From: an uncultured Lachnospiraceae bacterium
GTDB taxonomy: Bacteria; Bacillota; Clostridia; Lachnospirales; Lachnospiraceae
DNA length: 53,087 nt
Assembly (NCBI GenBank): GCA_905209075.1
Contig: CAJLRL010000014.1
Location: 1-53,087, forward strand
Direction of reading: 5' to 3'
Under the pieces are notes generated by a model. That model saw only the letters and a program-made list of their open reading frames with translations, searched no databases and was not told the origin of the DNA. Both the position numbers and the translations under genes were made by a program. Below, piece after piece: positions 1-8,263 of this stretch (position 1 is the first letter of the stretch; each line of letters opens with the position of its first letter).

Positions 1-47
<47 letters not shown>

Positions 48-249
48 TAAAAGTTGATCTCAGTCAAGTTAAACTTGGCTAATTCGTTCATTCTGATTAA
101 TCAGAATTTACTGTTTTAAAGGTCTTCGATTAAATCGAAGCGTTCGTCAGATCTTTTTAGATCTGCTTGATTGATTCTCAAAATCTTTCAAGGTTTCTCA
201 CTGTTCAGTTATCAATGTTCTTTGTTAAGTTGCTGTAATCAGCTCGTTT
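48..249 (-). other. rRNA operon leader with serial palindromes
   Basis: This is the stretch between the last rrn promoter and the 16S start. It contains four short perfect or near-perfect palindromes: 65-77 (CAAGTTAAACTTG), 91-106 (TTCTGATTAATCAGAA), 124-140 (CTTCGATTAAATCGAAG) and 148-165 (CAGATCTTTTTAGATCTG). Such leader hairpins usually take part in rRNA processing and antitermination. The role here is inferred from position. Confidence 0.6.
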
Positions 250-278
250 ATTATATCATATTCATTTTCGTTTGTCAA
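250..278 (-). promoter_or_regulatory. rrn promoter proximal to 16S
   Basis: On the minus strand there is a perfect -35 TTGACA (273-278), a 17-nt spacer and a perfect -10 TATAAT (250-255). The -35 is preceded by AAAAAAGTTC, a context shared with the promoter at 337-365. Confidence 0.88.
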
Positions 279-336
279 GAACTTTTTTCATTTCTTTTTA
301 ACTCATTTTGAATATCTGTTGAGCGACAGCTTGTTT

Positions 337-365
337 ATTTTATCAAGTTCCTCATCATTTGTCAA
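337..365 (-). promoter_or_regulatory. rrn promoter, middle
   Basis: On the minus strand the -35 is TTGACA (360-365), the spacer is 17 nt and the -10 is TAAAAT (337-342). An AT-rich tract and the same AAGTTC context precede the -35, consistent with an UP-like element. Confidence 0.8.
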
Positions 366-439
366 GAACTTTTTAAAATTTCTTTTTGCTGTTCTATCGG
401 AGATCTACAATTCAATGTGCCTCACAAGTCAGCTTAGAT

Positions 440-468
440 ATAATAGCACGTGCATTTTACAAAGTCAA
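440..468 (-). promoter_or_regulatory. rrn promoter, distal
   Basis: On the minus strand the -35 is TTGACT (463-468), the spacer is 17 nt and the -10 is TATTAT (440-445). It sits just after the cvpA-like gene ends (528), so it could start rRNA transcription in addition to any read-through. Confidence 0.65.
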
Positions 469-527
469 CATTAATTTTATATTTTTCTACATTTATTTTT
501 TATACCACTATATATTGTGTATGTATT

Positions 528-1265
528 TTACACAAACACCATAATCAACTTGAGTATAAGGTTATTTTCATATATAAATTTCAAGAATGGTGATTCATAT
601 ATGTAGGAAATCATACTTTTTCCCAATCCGCTTGTACAGCTCATAGCAGCTATCGCCATAAATATCCACACTATTACAAAGCCCTTTAAGGTTCCGGCTG
701 CGATTCCGAACCATTTGTTTATGCCACTTATGATAGGGATCCTTTCTATTATTTTTAGTGCCTGTGAAAGTATTGTACAGACAATTCCCACTAAGATGAA
801 TGTTATCACATATGCTATCCCATCCATAGCCATCGAAGCGATCTGGGATGCTATGCCATCGTATATGCCACTCTGCTCTATCATCTCACCTGCCGTATCT
901 GCAGAAGAATCAAACAATTTATCAATTGCCGGCTGGGGCAGTTCTATTCCCAGCTGCTGCAATATCTGGTACTCCTGCGACTGCTGCAGTGAATCATCTA
1001 CATTGCTTTTTAACTGTTCTTTCTGTATATTACTTTCACTTTCTACTTTTTCTTTAAGACTGTCTTTTACATTCTGTTCTATTTTTGCTTCTATATCTGT
1101 ATTCTGCTGTAGTGCCTCTTTTACATACGGAGTAGCTGCTGTTGATATTCCAACAACCAGAACCCACGCCAGCAGTGAATATATTATGCGTAGGAATCCT
1201 CTATTGTAGCCTATTGCAATATTCCACGCTATGATCAGTATTACTATTATTAACAGCCAGTTCAT
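528..1265 (-). CDS. CvpA family membrane protein
   Basis: This 245-residue protein has an N-terminal hydrophobic segment (residues 1-25) followed by GYNRGFLRIIYSLLAW, the typical CvpA/colicin V production start. A long Gln/Glu-rich, probably extracytoplasmic stretch (about 50-135) follows, then three more hydrophobic segments. The family is linked to colicin V secretion in E. coli and is otherwise poorly defined. Its ATG overlaps the TGA of the upstream DUF5711 gene, so the two are translationally coupled. The start is the only reasonable one. Confidence 0.8.
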   Translation of the reverse strand: MNWLLIIVILIIAWNIAIGYNRGFLRIIYSLLAWVLVVGISTAATPYVKEALQQNTDIEAKIEQNVKDSLKEKVESESNIQKEQLKSNVDDSLQQSQEYQILQQLGIELPQPAIDKLFDSSADTAGEMIEQSGIYDGIASQIASMAMDGIAYVITFILVGIVCTILSQALKIIERIPIISGINKWFGIAAGTLKGFVIVWIFMAIAAMSCTSGLGKSMISYIYESPFLKFIYENNLILKLIMVFV

Positions 1266-2449
1266 TTTAAACGTACCTCATCCATTGTTCCTTCATGTAT
1301 TATAATATAATTATTAAGTCCATCCTCATACAGCATTGCATATAATTGTGTGTCAAATGTGTATGAGAATTTTTTTACACCATGTACTGTATAGATCTCA
1401 CATTCATAATCACTCGTAACACACACTTCGTTATTGGCATTCATTTCTATTTTTGAGTAATTTATTGCCGTATCATTTTCCATTACCATTTTTCCGTTCA
1501 TGTCATAGACAATAATATGGCTTGTACATTTTTCATCATTATTTTTGTATGCTATGCCAACATAGTCATCGCTGTAAAAAACATTATCTGCTTCTTTATC
1601 AAGTTCAACTTTGGTTTTTTCTGCCGGTTTTTCTTTTCCATCAAATATTATTATTTCACTGTCACCAATTGCTATCATTTTTTTATCTGACACATATGCT
1701 ATCTCAGGAACTAACACATCCTCATATGTGTATGTTCCGACATTATTGTCTATTTCATTCTGTCCCACGGAGCCAAAATTATAAAATGATACAATTGTAC
1801 TCACTTTCCCCGCATTTATGCTCATCATATCAACAGCAAGCTTTTTAGCATCAAAAGATAATGCTATATCAACCGGTATACTGCCCTTTTCCCCATAAAA
1901 TTCTCCACTTGCCAGTTCTTTCCCTGCTGTGTCATATAGTTTCACATAGTAGTTCTCGCCATCATTTAAAAGCACAGCTATCGTCCCCTGTCTTGCAATA
2001 CATACAGTGCTTATCGGCAACGATGTATCTATTTCCTTAACCACTCCTTCTTTGTTCATTATAAATAGATCTGTTCCGTTTTTATCATATATAGCCATAT
2101 AGGTTTCGCATTTTTCTATATGCGGAGATGCCATTTCAAAAGCCTGGTTCCATATAAGTTCACCATTCCCATACATATACACGGCTCCGTCATTACTGTA
2201 CTCGATAACATTACCGCAAAATGTTCCAAATTGTACCGCACTTTTATCCCCCTGATCCACAGAATTCTTTATATCATATGAATCGTAGCTTCTAAGTGCC
2301 ATCCACAGCTGTGCAGCCGCAAATACCGCAAGCACCGCAATGATAGTTATTACTATACGCTTAAATATTTTCTTCCTATGGTCATGTATTTTTTCTTCCA
2401 GTTCCTCTAAATCTGTTTCAACAGTTTTGAAACCTTCTTTTTTAATCAT
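1262..2449 (-). CDS. DUF5711-like single-pass membrane protein
   Basis: This 395-residue protein has a short basic cytoplasmic N terminus (KKIFKRIVITIIAV) and one transmembrane helix at about 30-50. A large external domain follows with repeated short beta-rich segments such as TDLFIMNKEGVVKEID and KMIAIGDSEIIIFDG, which suggest a beta-propeller. The match to DUF5711 of Clostridia is from memory of the family pattern. It lies 29 nt downstream of the MPN-like gene and overlaps the cvpA-like gene by the ATGA motif, so the three form a membrane-protein operon. Function unknown. Confidence 0.7.
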   Translation of the reverse strand: MIKKEGFKTVETDLEELEEKIHDHRKKIFKRIVITIIAVLAVFAAAQLWMALRSYDSYDIKNSVDQGDKSAVQFGTFCGNVIEYSNDGAVYMYGNGELIWNQAFEMASPHIEKCETYMAIYDKNGTDLFIMNKEGVVKEIDTSLPISTVCIARQGTIAVLLNDGENYYVKLYDTAGKELASGEFYGEKGSIPVDIALSFDAKKLAVDMMSINAGKVSTIVSFYNFGSVGQNEIDNNVGTYTYEDVLVPEIAYVSDKKMIAIGDSEIIIFDGKEKPAEKTKVELDKEADNVFYSDDYVGIAYKNNDEKCTSHIIVYDMNGKMVMENDTAINYSKIEMNANNEVCVTSDYECEIYTVHGVKKFSYTFDTQLYAMLYEDGLNNYIIIHEGTMDEVRLK

Positions 2450-2478
2450 GTCTTTTTCCTTTTCGTATGTTATATTTA

Positions 2479-3330
2479 CTAGTCAGTATAACATTGCCCT
2501 GATATTTTTTCCACCGGAATTAACTGTTGTTCTGTTGAAACCGCAGGCACACTTTTTTCTTTGTATGACATATTTTTTAAATACCCTTTAGCTGATATGC
2601 CTATAATAACAACTGCTGCCGCAATAATTGCTATCATCATTGTCGACATTTTGGAATTTTCATCATACGTTTTTACTTCTTCCCCCTTTTTGCGCATGAT
2701 CTCACGATACTTCCCCCTCTGAACTGCAGTATGCATAATTTCTTCCGTTTTCTTTTCTCTTATCATTTTTTCAAATTCATCCGGCAGTTCTACTTTGACC
2801 GGATTTTCTTCGGGGGCCTTATCGTCAGGTTTTTTCAGTTCCATTTTGTAATATACGAAAAATCCGCTTTTCCGCTTTAAGTGATTATTTTTTCTTATGT
2901 AAAAGTTTTCTTCCGCTTCCTGTGTATTTAGTAGAAATAAAAGCTGGTGCGCACCGCCAAAATGCTCATGATGAACATATTCAATCTGCGGAGTCGGCTC
3001 AGCCGGGAAATTTTTCTGGCAAAGCGCCCATCCAACTATTATTAGTTCTTCATATTCTTTTTTAATTTTCTGGAACACTTCATTCCAGACCTTGTTTGTC
3101 CACTGTGGAGTATTCCGCTCAAATTCAATGGTATGTACCGGTATCGCTGATTCTACAAATGTCGCATATCTGCCACCGCTGCTTTCTGTATGTCCCATGA
3201 GTACATAAACTTCTCTATCCCTGAAGCTTTCTCCTTTAATCATCTTATAAGCTTTTTCTGATATGTATACTCTTCCTTCATCTGCCGGTGTGCCGATTTG
3301 TCTGACATTATTTGTCACGATATCTATCAT
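2479..3330 (-). CDS. MPN/JAMM-fold domain protein with C-terminal membrane anchor
   Basis: The chosen ATG at 3330 has an ideal ribosome binding site (GGAGG at 3336-3340, 5-nt spacer). A longer frame reaches 3432, but its extra 34 codons lie partly in the 159-bp repeat at 3353-3511. The 283-residue product starts with an MPN-like domain (about 12-165): RVYISEKAYKMIKG, VYVLMGHTESSGG, ELIIVGWALCQ, VHHEHFGGAHQLLFLL. A charged linker and one transmembrane helix (about 230-252) follow. The metalloprotease signature is degenerate (HHEH present, Ser-x2-Asp absent), so I infer a non-catalytic MPN domain. It heads an operon with DUF5711 and the cvpA-like gene. Confidence 0.65.
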   Translation of the reverse strand: MIDIVTNNVRQIGTPADEGRVYISEKAYKMIKGESFRDREVYVLMGHTESSGGRYATFVESAIPVHTIEFERNTPQWTNKVWNEVFQKIKKEYEELIIVGWALCQKNFPAEPTPQIEYVHHEHFGGAHQLLFLLNTQEAEENFYIRKNNHLKRKSGFFVYYKMELKKPDDKAPEENPVKVELPDEFEKMIREKKTEEIMHTAVQRGKYREIMRKKGEEVKTYDENSKMSTMMIAIIAAAVVIIGISAKGYLKNMSYKEKSVPAVSTEQQLIPVEKISGQCYTD

Positions 3331-3352
3331 CTGCGCCTCCATTTTATTATTA

Positions 3353-3511
3353 TGTACTCTCGGAATCTTCTTTAAACGGATAATTCTGGCTATATTTCCG
3401 ATATGCTGCTTCCATTTTCTCGTCGTACACACCGTGTACGCACTGCGAAAATGTTATTGTATATCAAAAATCTATCTCACAATTCTTCATTTATAAGATT
3501 CCGAGAGCACA
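3353..3511. repeat. 159-bp palindromic MITE-like element, copy 1
   Basis: The element begins TGTACTCTCGGAATCTT and ends with the reverse complement of TGTGCTCTCGGAATCTT, giving 17-bp terminal inverted repeats with one mismatch. The two halves are imperfectly complementary along their whole length and meet at a GTACAC/GTGTAC centre, so the RNA or single-stranded DNA could form one long hairpin. A second copy of exactly 159 bp lies inverted at 51418-51576; by my alignment they differ at about 7 positions. It has no transposase. Copy 1 ends 23 nt before the ATG at 3330. Confidence 0.85.
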
Positions 3512-3653
3512 TTATTGTATTACAATAATCCTCACTATAGTTCACAGTTTGACAGCAGGTTGTCAAGCCTGCATCTGAACAGCAGTATTATGGTAACACT
3601 TTGTCCATGGTACTTTTTGCAGTTTATTGCGATTTTACATCATATTGTGGCAA

Positions 3654-3678
3654 AACAAAAACCGGCATTTCTGCCGGT
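3654..3678 (-). terminator. Rho-independent terminator after recR
   Basis: On the minus strand, stem ACCGGCA-gaaa-TGCCGGT is followed by TTTTTG. It lies a few bases after the recR stop and closes the dnaX-ybaB-recR unit. The stretch 3512-3650 holds no gene. Confidence 0.85.
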
Positions 3679-3690
3679 CTGGTTGTTATA

Positions 3691-4287
3691 TTATATTTCA
3701 GTTCGTCCCTGGAGTGCTCGCAGCAATGTGACCTCATCTATATATTCAAGATCTCCTCCAACCGGAACTCCACTTGCAATCCTGGTAACTTTAATTCCTG
3801 TAGGTTTTATCAGTTTACTTATGTACATAGCTGTTGTCTCACCCTCAAGGCTTGAGTTTGTCGCTATTATAACTTCATCAACATCTTTTTCAAGACGCAC
3901 CATAAGCTCCTTAAGCCGTATATCATTCGGACCTATTCCAAGCATCGGCGATATTGCTCCCTGAAGCACATGGTACACCCCTTCGTATTTGCCTGTCTTT
4001 TCATAAGCCACAAGATCTCTCGTGTTTTCAACTACCATTATCGTCTTGTGATCTCTTGACTGATCCTTACAAATTGGGCATAATTCATCATCCGTAAGTG
4101 TATAGCAGCATTTGCAGTACCTTACTTTTTTCTTTGCTTCGGATATCGCAGTTGATAAACTTTCAACCTGCTCTTCGGGCATATTTATGATGTGAAAAGC
4201 CAGTCTCTGTGCTGTTTTTGCACCTATCCCCGGTAAAGAAGATAATTCATCTATGAGCTTTGTTATCTCACTGCTGTAAAGATCCAT
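3691..4287 (-). CDS. recR: Recombination protein RecR
   Basis: RecR (198 residues, full family length) works with RecF and RecO to load RecA at gapped DNA. The N-terminal helix-hairpin-helix is visible (LSSLPGIGAKTAQRLAFHI). A four-cysteine zinc finger follows (CKCCYTLTDDELCPIC, about 57-72), then a Toprim domain (TIMVVENTRD; IIATNSSLEGETTAMYI). The start codon is 1 nt from the end of the ybaB gene, the conserved dnaX-ybaB-recR order of Firmicutes. Confidence 0.97.
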   Translation of the reverse strand: MDLYSSEITKLIDELSSLPGIGAKTAQRLAFHIINMPEEQVESLSTAISEAKKKVRYCKCCYTLTDDELCPICKDQSRDHKTIMVVENTRDLVAYEKTGKYEGVYHVLQGAISPMLGIGPNDIRLKELMVRLEKDVDEVIIATNSSLEGETTAMYISKLIKPTGIKVTRIASGVPVGGDLEYIDEVTLLRALQGRTEI

Positions 4288-4628
4288 TAAAACAGACCAC
4301 CACCAAGACCGCCTGTGATCTTAGACATAGATGCCTGTGACTGCTCTTCAATCTGGCGGAGTGCTTCGTTTGTAGCTGCCATTATAAGATCCTCTAACAT
4401 CTCAATATCATCCGGATCTACTACTTCCTCTGCAAGTTTTACCTTTGTAACCTCTTTTTTACCTGATACAGTAACTTCTACTGCACCGCCTCCTGCTGCT
4501 GCAGTAACCTCTGCTTCTTCGAGCTGTTTCTGCGCTTCTTCCATCTGACGCTGCATCTTCTGGGCCTGTTTCATAAGGTTATTCATGTTTCCCGGCATTC
4601 CTCCTGGAAATCCACCTCTCTTTGCCAT
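4287..4628 (-). CDS. YbaB/EbfC family nucleoid-associated protein
   Basis: This 113-residue protein starts with a Gly/Met-rich segment (FPGGMPGNMNNLMKQAQKMQ) and has a coiled Gln/Glu-rich helix. The family signature is present (VTVSGKKEVTKVKL, then EDLIMAATNEALRQ). Family members are small dimeric DNA-binding proteins. It sits between dnaX (24-nt gap) and recR, its usual context. The AGGAGG-like ribosome binding site before 4628 supports the start. Confidence 0.95.
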   Translation of the reverse strand: MAKRGGFPGGMPGNMNNLMKQAQKMQRQMEEAQKQLEEAEVTAAAGGGAVEVTVSGKKEVTKVKLAEEVVDPDDIEMLEDLIMAATNEALRQIEEQSQASMSKITGGLGGGLF

Positions 4629-4652
4629 TTTTAAAGTCCTCCTTATTTTAAT

Positions 4653-6224
4653 TTAATTTTCTTCTTCAATTTCAAAATCAATAAGTGCCGACAGATCCGG
4701 TACGGTTTCCTTTGCACTTATGCCACTGTCATTTCTTCTTATCGTTATATCAACAGTCTTTCCTATCCTTTTTTCTATCATCAGAGACAGATTATCCAGA
4801 CATCCTGCACGATTTTCAGATAAATACTCGTATGCATTTTCATCGTCAAGCACAAGCATAAGCTCTGATGCCGGTCCTAATGTAGGTACAGCTTTATTCA
4901 GATATACTTTTGTGTTCGCCCCGATCTCGGATATTATTGATTTCCAATTTTCTCCGACTTTTTTTATATCATCCGGTATAGCTTTTGGCAACTCTTTTTT
5001 TACCGGCTGCTGCGGCACACTATTTGATGACACCTGCGAAACAGCAGGATTTGCTGCTGCCACGGCTATTCCTTTTTCAAGTTTCTTTTCTATGCTTGTG
5101 ATCCTGTCGAGTACAGACTCATAATCTGTCTCCATCTGAGGCTTGCACAGCTTTATAAGGTCAATCTCTATAAGGATCCTTTTCTGTGATGCATATCTTA
5201 CCTGATTGCTGAGTTCTGAAAAAACACGTATATAGCGGATAAGTGTCTGAGGTTTTATAAGCTTCGCCTCTTCTTTTAAGGCTTCAAGATTATCCTTTGA
5301 TATGTCGAGTACTTCCTCCATATCATCCGAGCTCTGGATCAGCAGAAGGTTCCTGAGATACCATGTAAAATCATTAACAAGCTGTCCCAGCTCACGTCCC
5401 TCGTCTACGAGCTCACCGAGCGTAGAAATTGCTCCCGCCACGTTTTCATCCAGTACATACCTTAAAAGATGCGAAAATACCTCAGTATCAACTGCTCCTA
5501 ATACTTCCAGAACATTTTCATAAGTCAGTGTTTCGCCCAGATGAAATGCTATACATTGATCCAGCAGGCTGAGTGCGTCACGCATTGAGCCGTCTCCTGC
5601 CTTTGCAACATACCTTATAGCCCGTTCATCCACATCTACATTTTCCTGCTGCATTAAATCTGTGAGACGCGCTGCTATGGTATCTATGGATATCCTGTGA
5701 AAATCATATCTCTGGCATCTCGACAATATTGTGATCGGGATCTTATGTGCCTCAGTAGTCGCCAGAATAAATATCACATAGCTTGGAGGCTCCTCCAGCG
5801 TCTTAAGCAGTGCGTTAAATGCTCCTGCTGAGAGCATATGAACCTCATCGATTATATATACCTTATATCTGCCTTCAGTCGGGCGGTACGCTACTTCCTC
5901 GCGTATTTGTCTAATGTTATCAACTCCATTATTTGAAGCTGCATCAATTTCTATCACATTCATAGATGAACCTTCTGTTATCGCCCTGCAGCTTGCACAT
6001 TCACCACATGGACTTCCATCTATCGGATGTTCACAGTTTACTGCCTTTGCAAATATCTTTGCTACCGTTGTCTTTCCGGTACCCCTTGTCCCACAAAATA
6101 AATAGGCATGTCCTATCCTGTCCGCCTTTATCTGGTTCTTTAGTGTTGTAACAATATGATCCTGTCCCTTTACGTCCTCAAATTCCTGCGGACGGAATTT
6201 ACGATACAGAGCCTGATAAGACAT
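4653..6224 (-). CDS. dnaX: DNA polymerase III subunit gamma/tau
   Basis: This is the clamp-loader ATPase. The start is set at the ATG at 6224 (MSYQALYRKFRP, canonical), preceded by AGCAGG 8 nt away; a GTG at 6233 would add three residues. It has Walker A GTRGTGKT, a zinc module (C-x8-C-x2-C-x2-C in CEHPIDGSPCGECASC), Walker B DEVHML and the SRC arginine-finger motif (SRCQRYDF). A variable C-terminal region begins at about 380 and ends in a conserved helix-rich tail. At 523 residues it is full length. The SRP RNA often found next to dnaX in Firmicutes is instead beside tadA at 16133-16400. Confidence 0.95.
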   Translation of the reverse strand: MSYQALYRKFRPQEFEDVKGQDHIVTTLKNQIKADRIGHAYLFCGTRGTGKTTVAKIFAKAVNCEHPIDGSPCGECASCRAITEGSSMNVIEIDAASNNGVDNIRQIREEVAYRPTEGRYKVYIIDEVHMLSAGAFNALLKTLEEPPSYVIFILATTEAHKIPITILSRCQRYDFHRISIDTIAARLTDLMQQENVDVDERAIRYVAKAGDGSMRDALSLLDQCIAFHLGETLTYENVLEVLGAVDTEVFSHLLRYVLDENVAGAISTLGELVDEGRELGQLVNDFTWYLRNLLLIQSSDDMEEVLDISKDNLEALKEEAKLIKPQTLIRYIRVFSELSNQVRYASQKRILIEIDLIKLCKPQMETDYESVLDRITSIEKKLEKGIAVAAANPAVSQVSSNSVPQQPVKKELPKAIPDDIKKVGENWKSIISEIGANTKVYLNKAVPTLGPASELMLVLDDENAYEYLSENRAGCLDNLSLMIEKRIGKTVDITIRRNDSGISAKETVPDLSALIDFEIEEEN

Positions 6225-6248
6225 CGTGTTCACCTGCTTTCATTTTAT

Positions 6249-7322
6249 TTAGTCTCCAAAGCAGATTCCTGTGCGTTTTGCCTCTTTTATCATCTGGCTC
6301 TTTGGATCGACCATTTTAAGTTTTCCTGCCACGTCAGCAAGTGGAACTCTCTTTGTATTTCCATTTATCATGGCAATCATATATCCATAGTCCTCATCTA
6401 TTATTGCTTTTGCGGCAGCGGAACCAAGTCTTGTACAAAGCACTCTGTCATAAGGACATGGACTTCCTCCCCTTTGTGTATGTCCCGGAACAGCAACTCT
6501 TACCTCTGAACCAAGCTTCTCACTGATCCTGTCCGCTATCTCATATGAAACTGATGGATATTTGCTCTTTGCGCGTTTCTGCTTGTATTCTTTTTTACTA
6601 AGCTGTGAATCTTCTTTGGAAATTGCACCCTCTGCCACTGCCAGAATAGTAAATCCTTTTCCATCATGATTGCGCTTTGCTATAGCTGCTATGACTTTAT
6701 CTAAATCGTATGGGATTTCCGGAAGAAGAATTATATCTGCGCCTCCTGCAACACCAGCATAGAGTGTAAGCCAGCCCACTTTGTGTCCCATAACTTCAAC
6801 TATAAATACTCTGTTATGTGACGCAGCTGTAGTGTGTATGCAGTCTATCGCCTCTGTTGCTATGTTTATCGCACTCTGAAATCCGAATGTAACATCCGTT
6901 CCGTATATATCATTATCGATAGTTTTTGGTAAATGGATGACATTCAAGCCCTCTTCACGTAAGAGGTTTGCTGTCTTTTGTGTACCATTGCCACCAAGTA
7001 TGACAAGACAGTCAAGCTTAAGCTTTTTATATGTTGATTTCATTGCTTCTACTTTGTCGAGTCCATTTTCATCAGGCACTCTCATAAGCTTAAACGGCTG
7101 GCGTGATGAACCAAGTATTGTTCCACCTCTTGTAAGTATGCCAGAAAAATCCGCTGATGTCAGAAGTCTGTATTTTCCATATATAAGACCCTTATATCCA
7201 TCTTCAAATCCATAGATTTCAAGCTCTTCGATATTGTTGTGAAGTCCCTTTACAACACCTCTCATTGCAGCGTTTAAAGCCTGACAGTCTCCACCGCTTG
7301 TCAACATTCCAATTCTTTTCAT
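6249..7322 (-). CDS. 6-phosphofructokinase, mixed-substrate (group III) type
   Basis: It phosphorylates fructose 6-phosphate in glycolysis. The 357 residues include the nucleotide loop MLTSGGDCQALN, GGNGTQ and PKTIDND, followed by VEVMGHKVGW. In PFK numbering the residue at 104 is Gly (ATP type) while the residue at 124 is Lys (PKTIDND, not PGTIDND), the combination seen in group III enzymes. ATP use is therefore likely but PPi use is not excluded. An AAGGGAGG ribosome binding site precedes the ATG. It lies downstream of the YesL-like gene on the same strand. Confidence 0.9.
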   Translation of the reverse strand: MKRIGMLTSGGDCQALNAAMRGVVKGLHNNIEELEIYGFEDGYKGLIYGKYRLLTSADFSGILTRGGTILGSSRQPFKLMRVPDENGLDKVEAMKSTYKKLKLDCLVILGGNGTQKTANLLREEGLNVIHLPKTIDNDIYGTDVTFGFQSAINIATEAIDCIHTTAASHNRVFIVEVMGHKVGWLTLYAGVAGGADIILLPEIPYDLDKVIAAIAKRNHDGKGFTILAVAEGAISKEDSQLSKKEYKQKRAKSKYPSVSYEIADRISEKLGSEVRVAVPGHTQRGGSPCPYDRVLCTRLGSAAAKAIIDEDYGYMIAMINGNTKRVPLADVAGKLKMVDPKSQMIKEAKRTGICFGD

Positions 7323-7338
7323 TGTATTTCCTCCCTTA

Positions 7339-7995
7339 TCAGTCTATATCCATTTTGTCCTCTTCCTGTTCTTTTTTAAGATCCTCCGGTGTCATAAACT
7401 TTCTGAATATTTTTTCAAATATAACCTCGAGCGTTGTCACAGACGCAGCCGGAAGAATTATTATAAAAAAAGGTATCAGATATGCTATCATAACTGCTGC
7501 CAAAAGTATTACTATTACAAGAAATGTCCATGGGAGGTTTGCGATCAGTATCACAAATGAATTTTTCAGCGTAAGCTTTGTAGTCTGTTCAAACCTCGCA
7601 ATATATGCAAAGGTGTAAGCATACCATGCTACAATTATACACTCCATCACTATGAATACAATGCTCAGGTTTCCCATTGACATACCTGCTTTCAGCATCT
7701 GTGTTGTGATAAGTATATCCGATGTAACCACGATTATTATCAGAAGCATGATCAGCCATGCCTTTGTAGCCTGCTTGAAATCGCTCCTGAATGCACTCCA
7801 GTATCCACTCCAGACATATCCTTTGCCACGCCTTATGGATTTGTGGACAGCCGAATATAGTGCAGAGCTGGCAGCTCCTATCGTAAATATTGGTATACAT
7901 GATATAAGCCAGCAAAAACTGAGAATGACCAGATCTGCAAGTTTATTTACTGCCCTGAAAAATTTATTGTCGTAATTAAAAATACCATCTAACAT
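7339..7995 (-). CDS. DUF624/YesL family membrane protein
   Basis: This 218-residue protein has about five hydrophobic segments. The family start is clear: FNYDNKFFRAVNKLADLVILSFCWLISCIPIFTIGAASSALY. YesL-like proteins are often near sugar ABC transporters, but here it is 16 nt upstream of the phosphofructokinase and just after two small unknown genes. The function is unknown; a link to carbohydrate uptake is inference only. Confidence 0.85.
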   Translation of the reverse strand: MLDGIFNYDNKFFRAVNKLADLVILSFCWLISCIPIFTIGAASSALYSAVHKSIRRGKGYVWSGYWSAFRSDFKQATKAWLIMLLIIIVVTSDILITTQMLKAGMSMGNLSIVFIVMECIIVAWYAYTFAYIARFEQTTKLTLKNSFVILIANLPWTFLVIVILLAAVMIAYLIPFFIIILPAASVTTLEVIFEKIFRKFMTPEDLKKEQEEDKMDID

Positions 7996-7998
7996 ATA

Positions 7999-8262
7999 TT
8001 ATTTGTTTTTCCTTTCTTTGCGCTGTTCTTCTCTTAGTTTCCTTCGTTCTTCCGGACTCATCCTTTCCTTTTTACGGCCTATATATACATTCCATTTCAT
8101 ATAAGCTTCCTGCGCATTTTTTGATTTGTATATTGTATTTCTTTCTTCACCGATTATATCAGTGATGCTGTACCAGCCTCTGTCATATTGAAATTCAGAT
8201 GTCTTGTCATCGAAATCTTTGTTTCCAAGCACGAATTTGTGAATTGCATGCTGCTGTCCCAT
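7999..8262 (-). CDS. Hypothetical small basic protein
   Basis: This 87-residue protein is not recognised. It has a hydrophilic, aromatic-rich N-terminal half (EFQYDRGWYSITDIIGEE) and a highly charged C-terminal helix (MSPEERRKLREEQRKERK), so it is probably cytoplasmic. It starts 2 nt after the stop of the CarD-like gene and ends 3 nt before the YesL-like gene, so it is part of a tight operon. Confidence 0.7.
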   Translation of the reverse strand: MGQQHAIHKFVLGNKDFDDKTSEFQYDRGWYSITDIIGEERNTIYKSKNAQEAYMKWNVYIGRKKERMSPEERRKLREEQRKERKNK

Positions 8263-8263
8263 T

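Noticed and set aside
715..1209. Long plus-strand open frame opposite the cvpA-like gene
   Set aside because: It has no ribosome binding site or family pattern, and is a shadow of a clear minus-strand gene; the same applies to the other antisense frames, such as 4720-5124 and 46187-46807.
3331..3432. N-terminal extension of the MPN-like protein
   Set aside because: The extra codons come mostly from the 159-bp element, while the ATG at 3330 has an ideal ribosome binding site.
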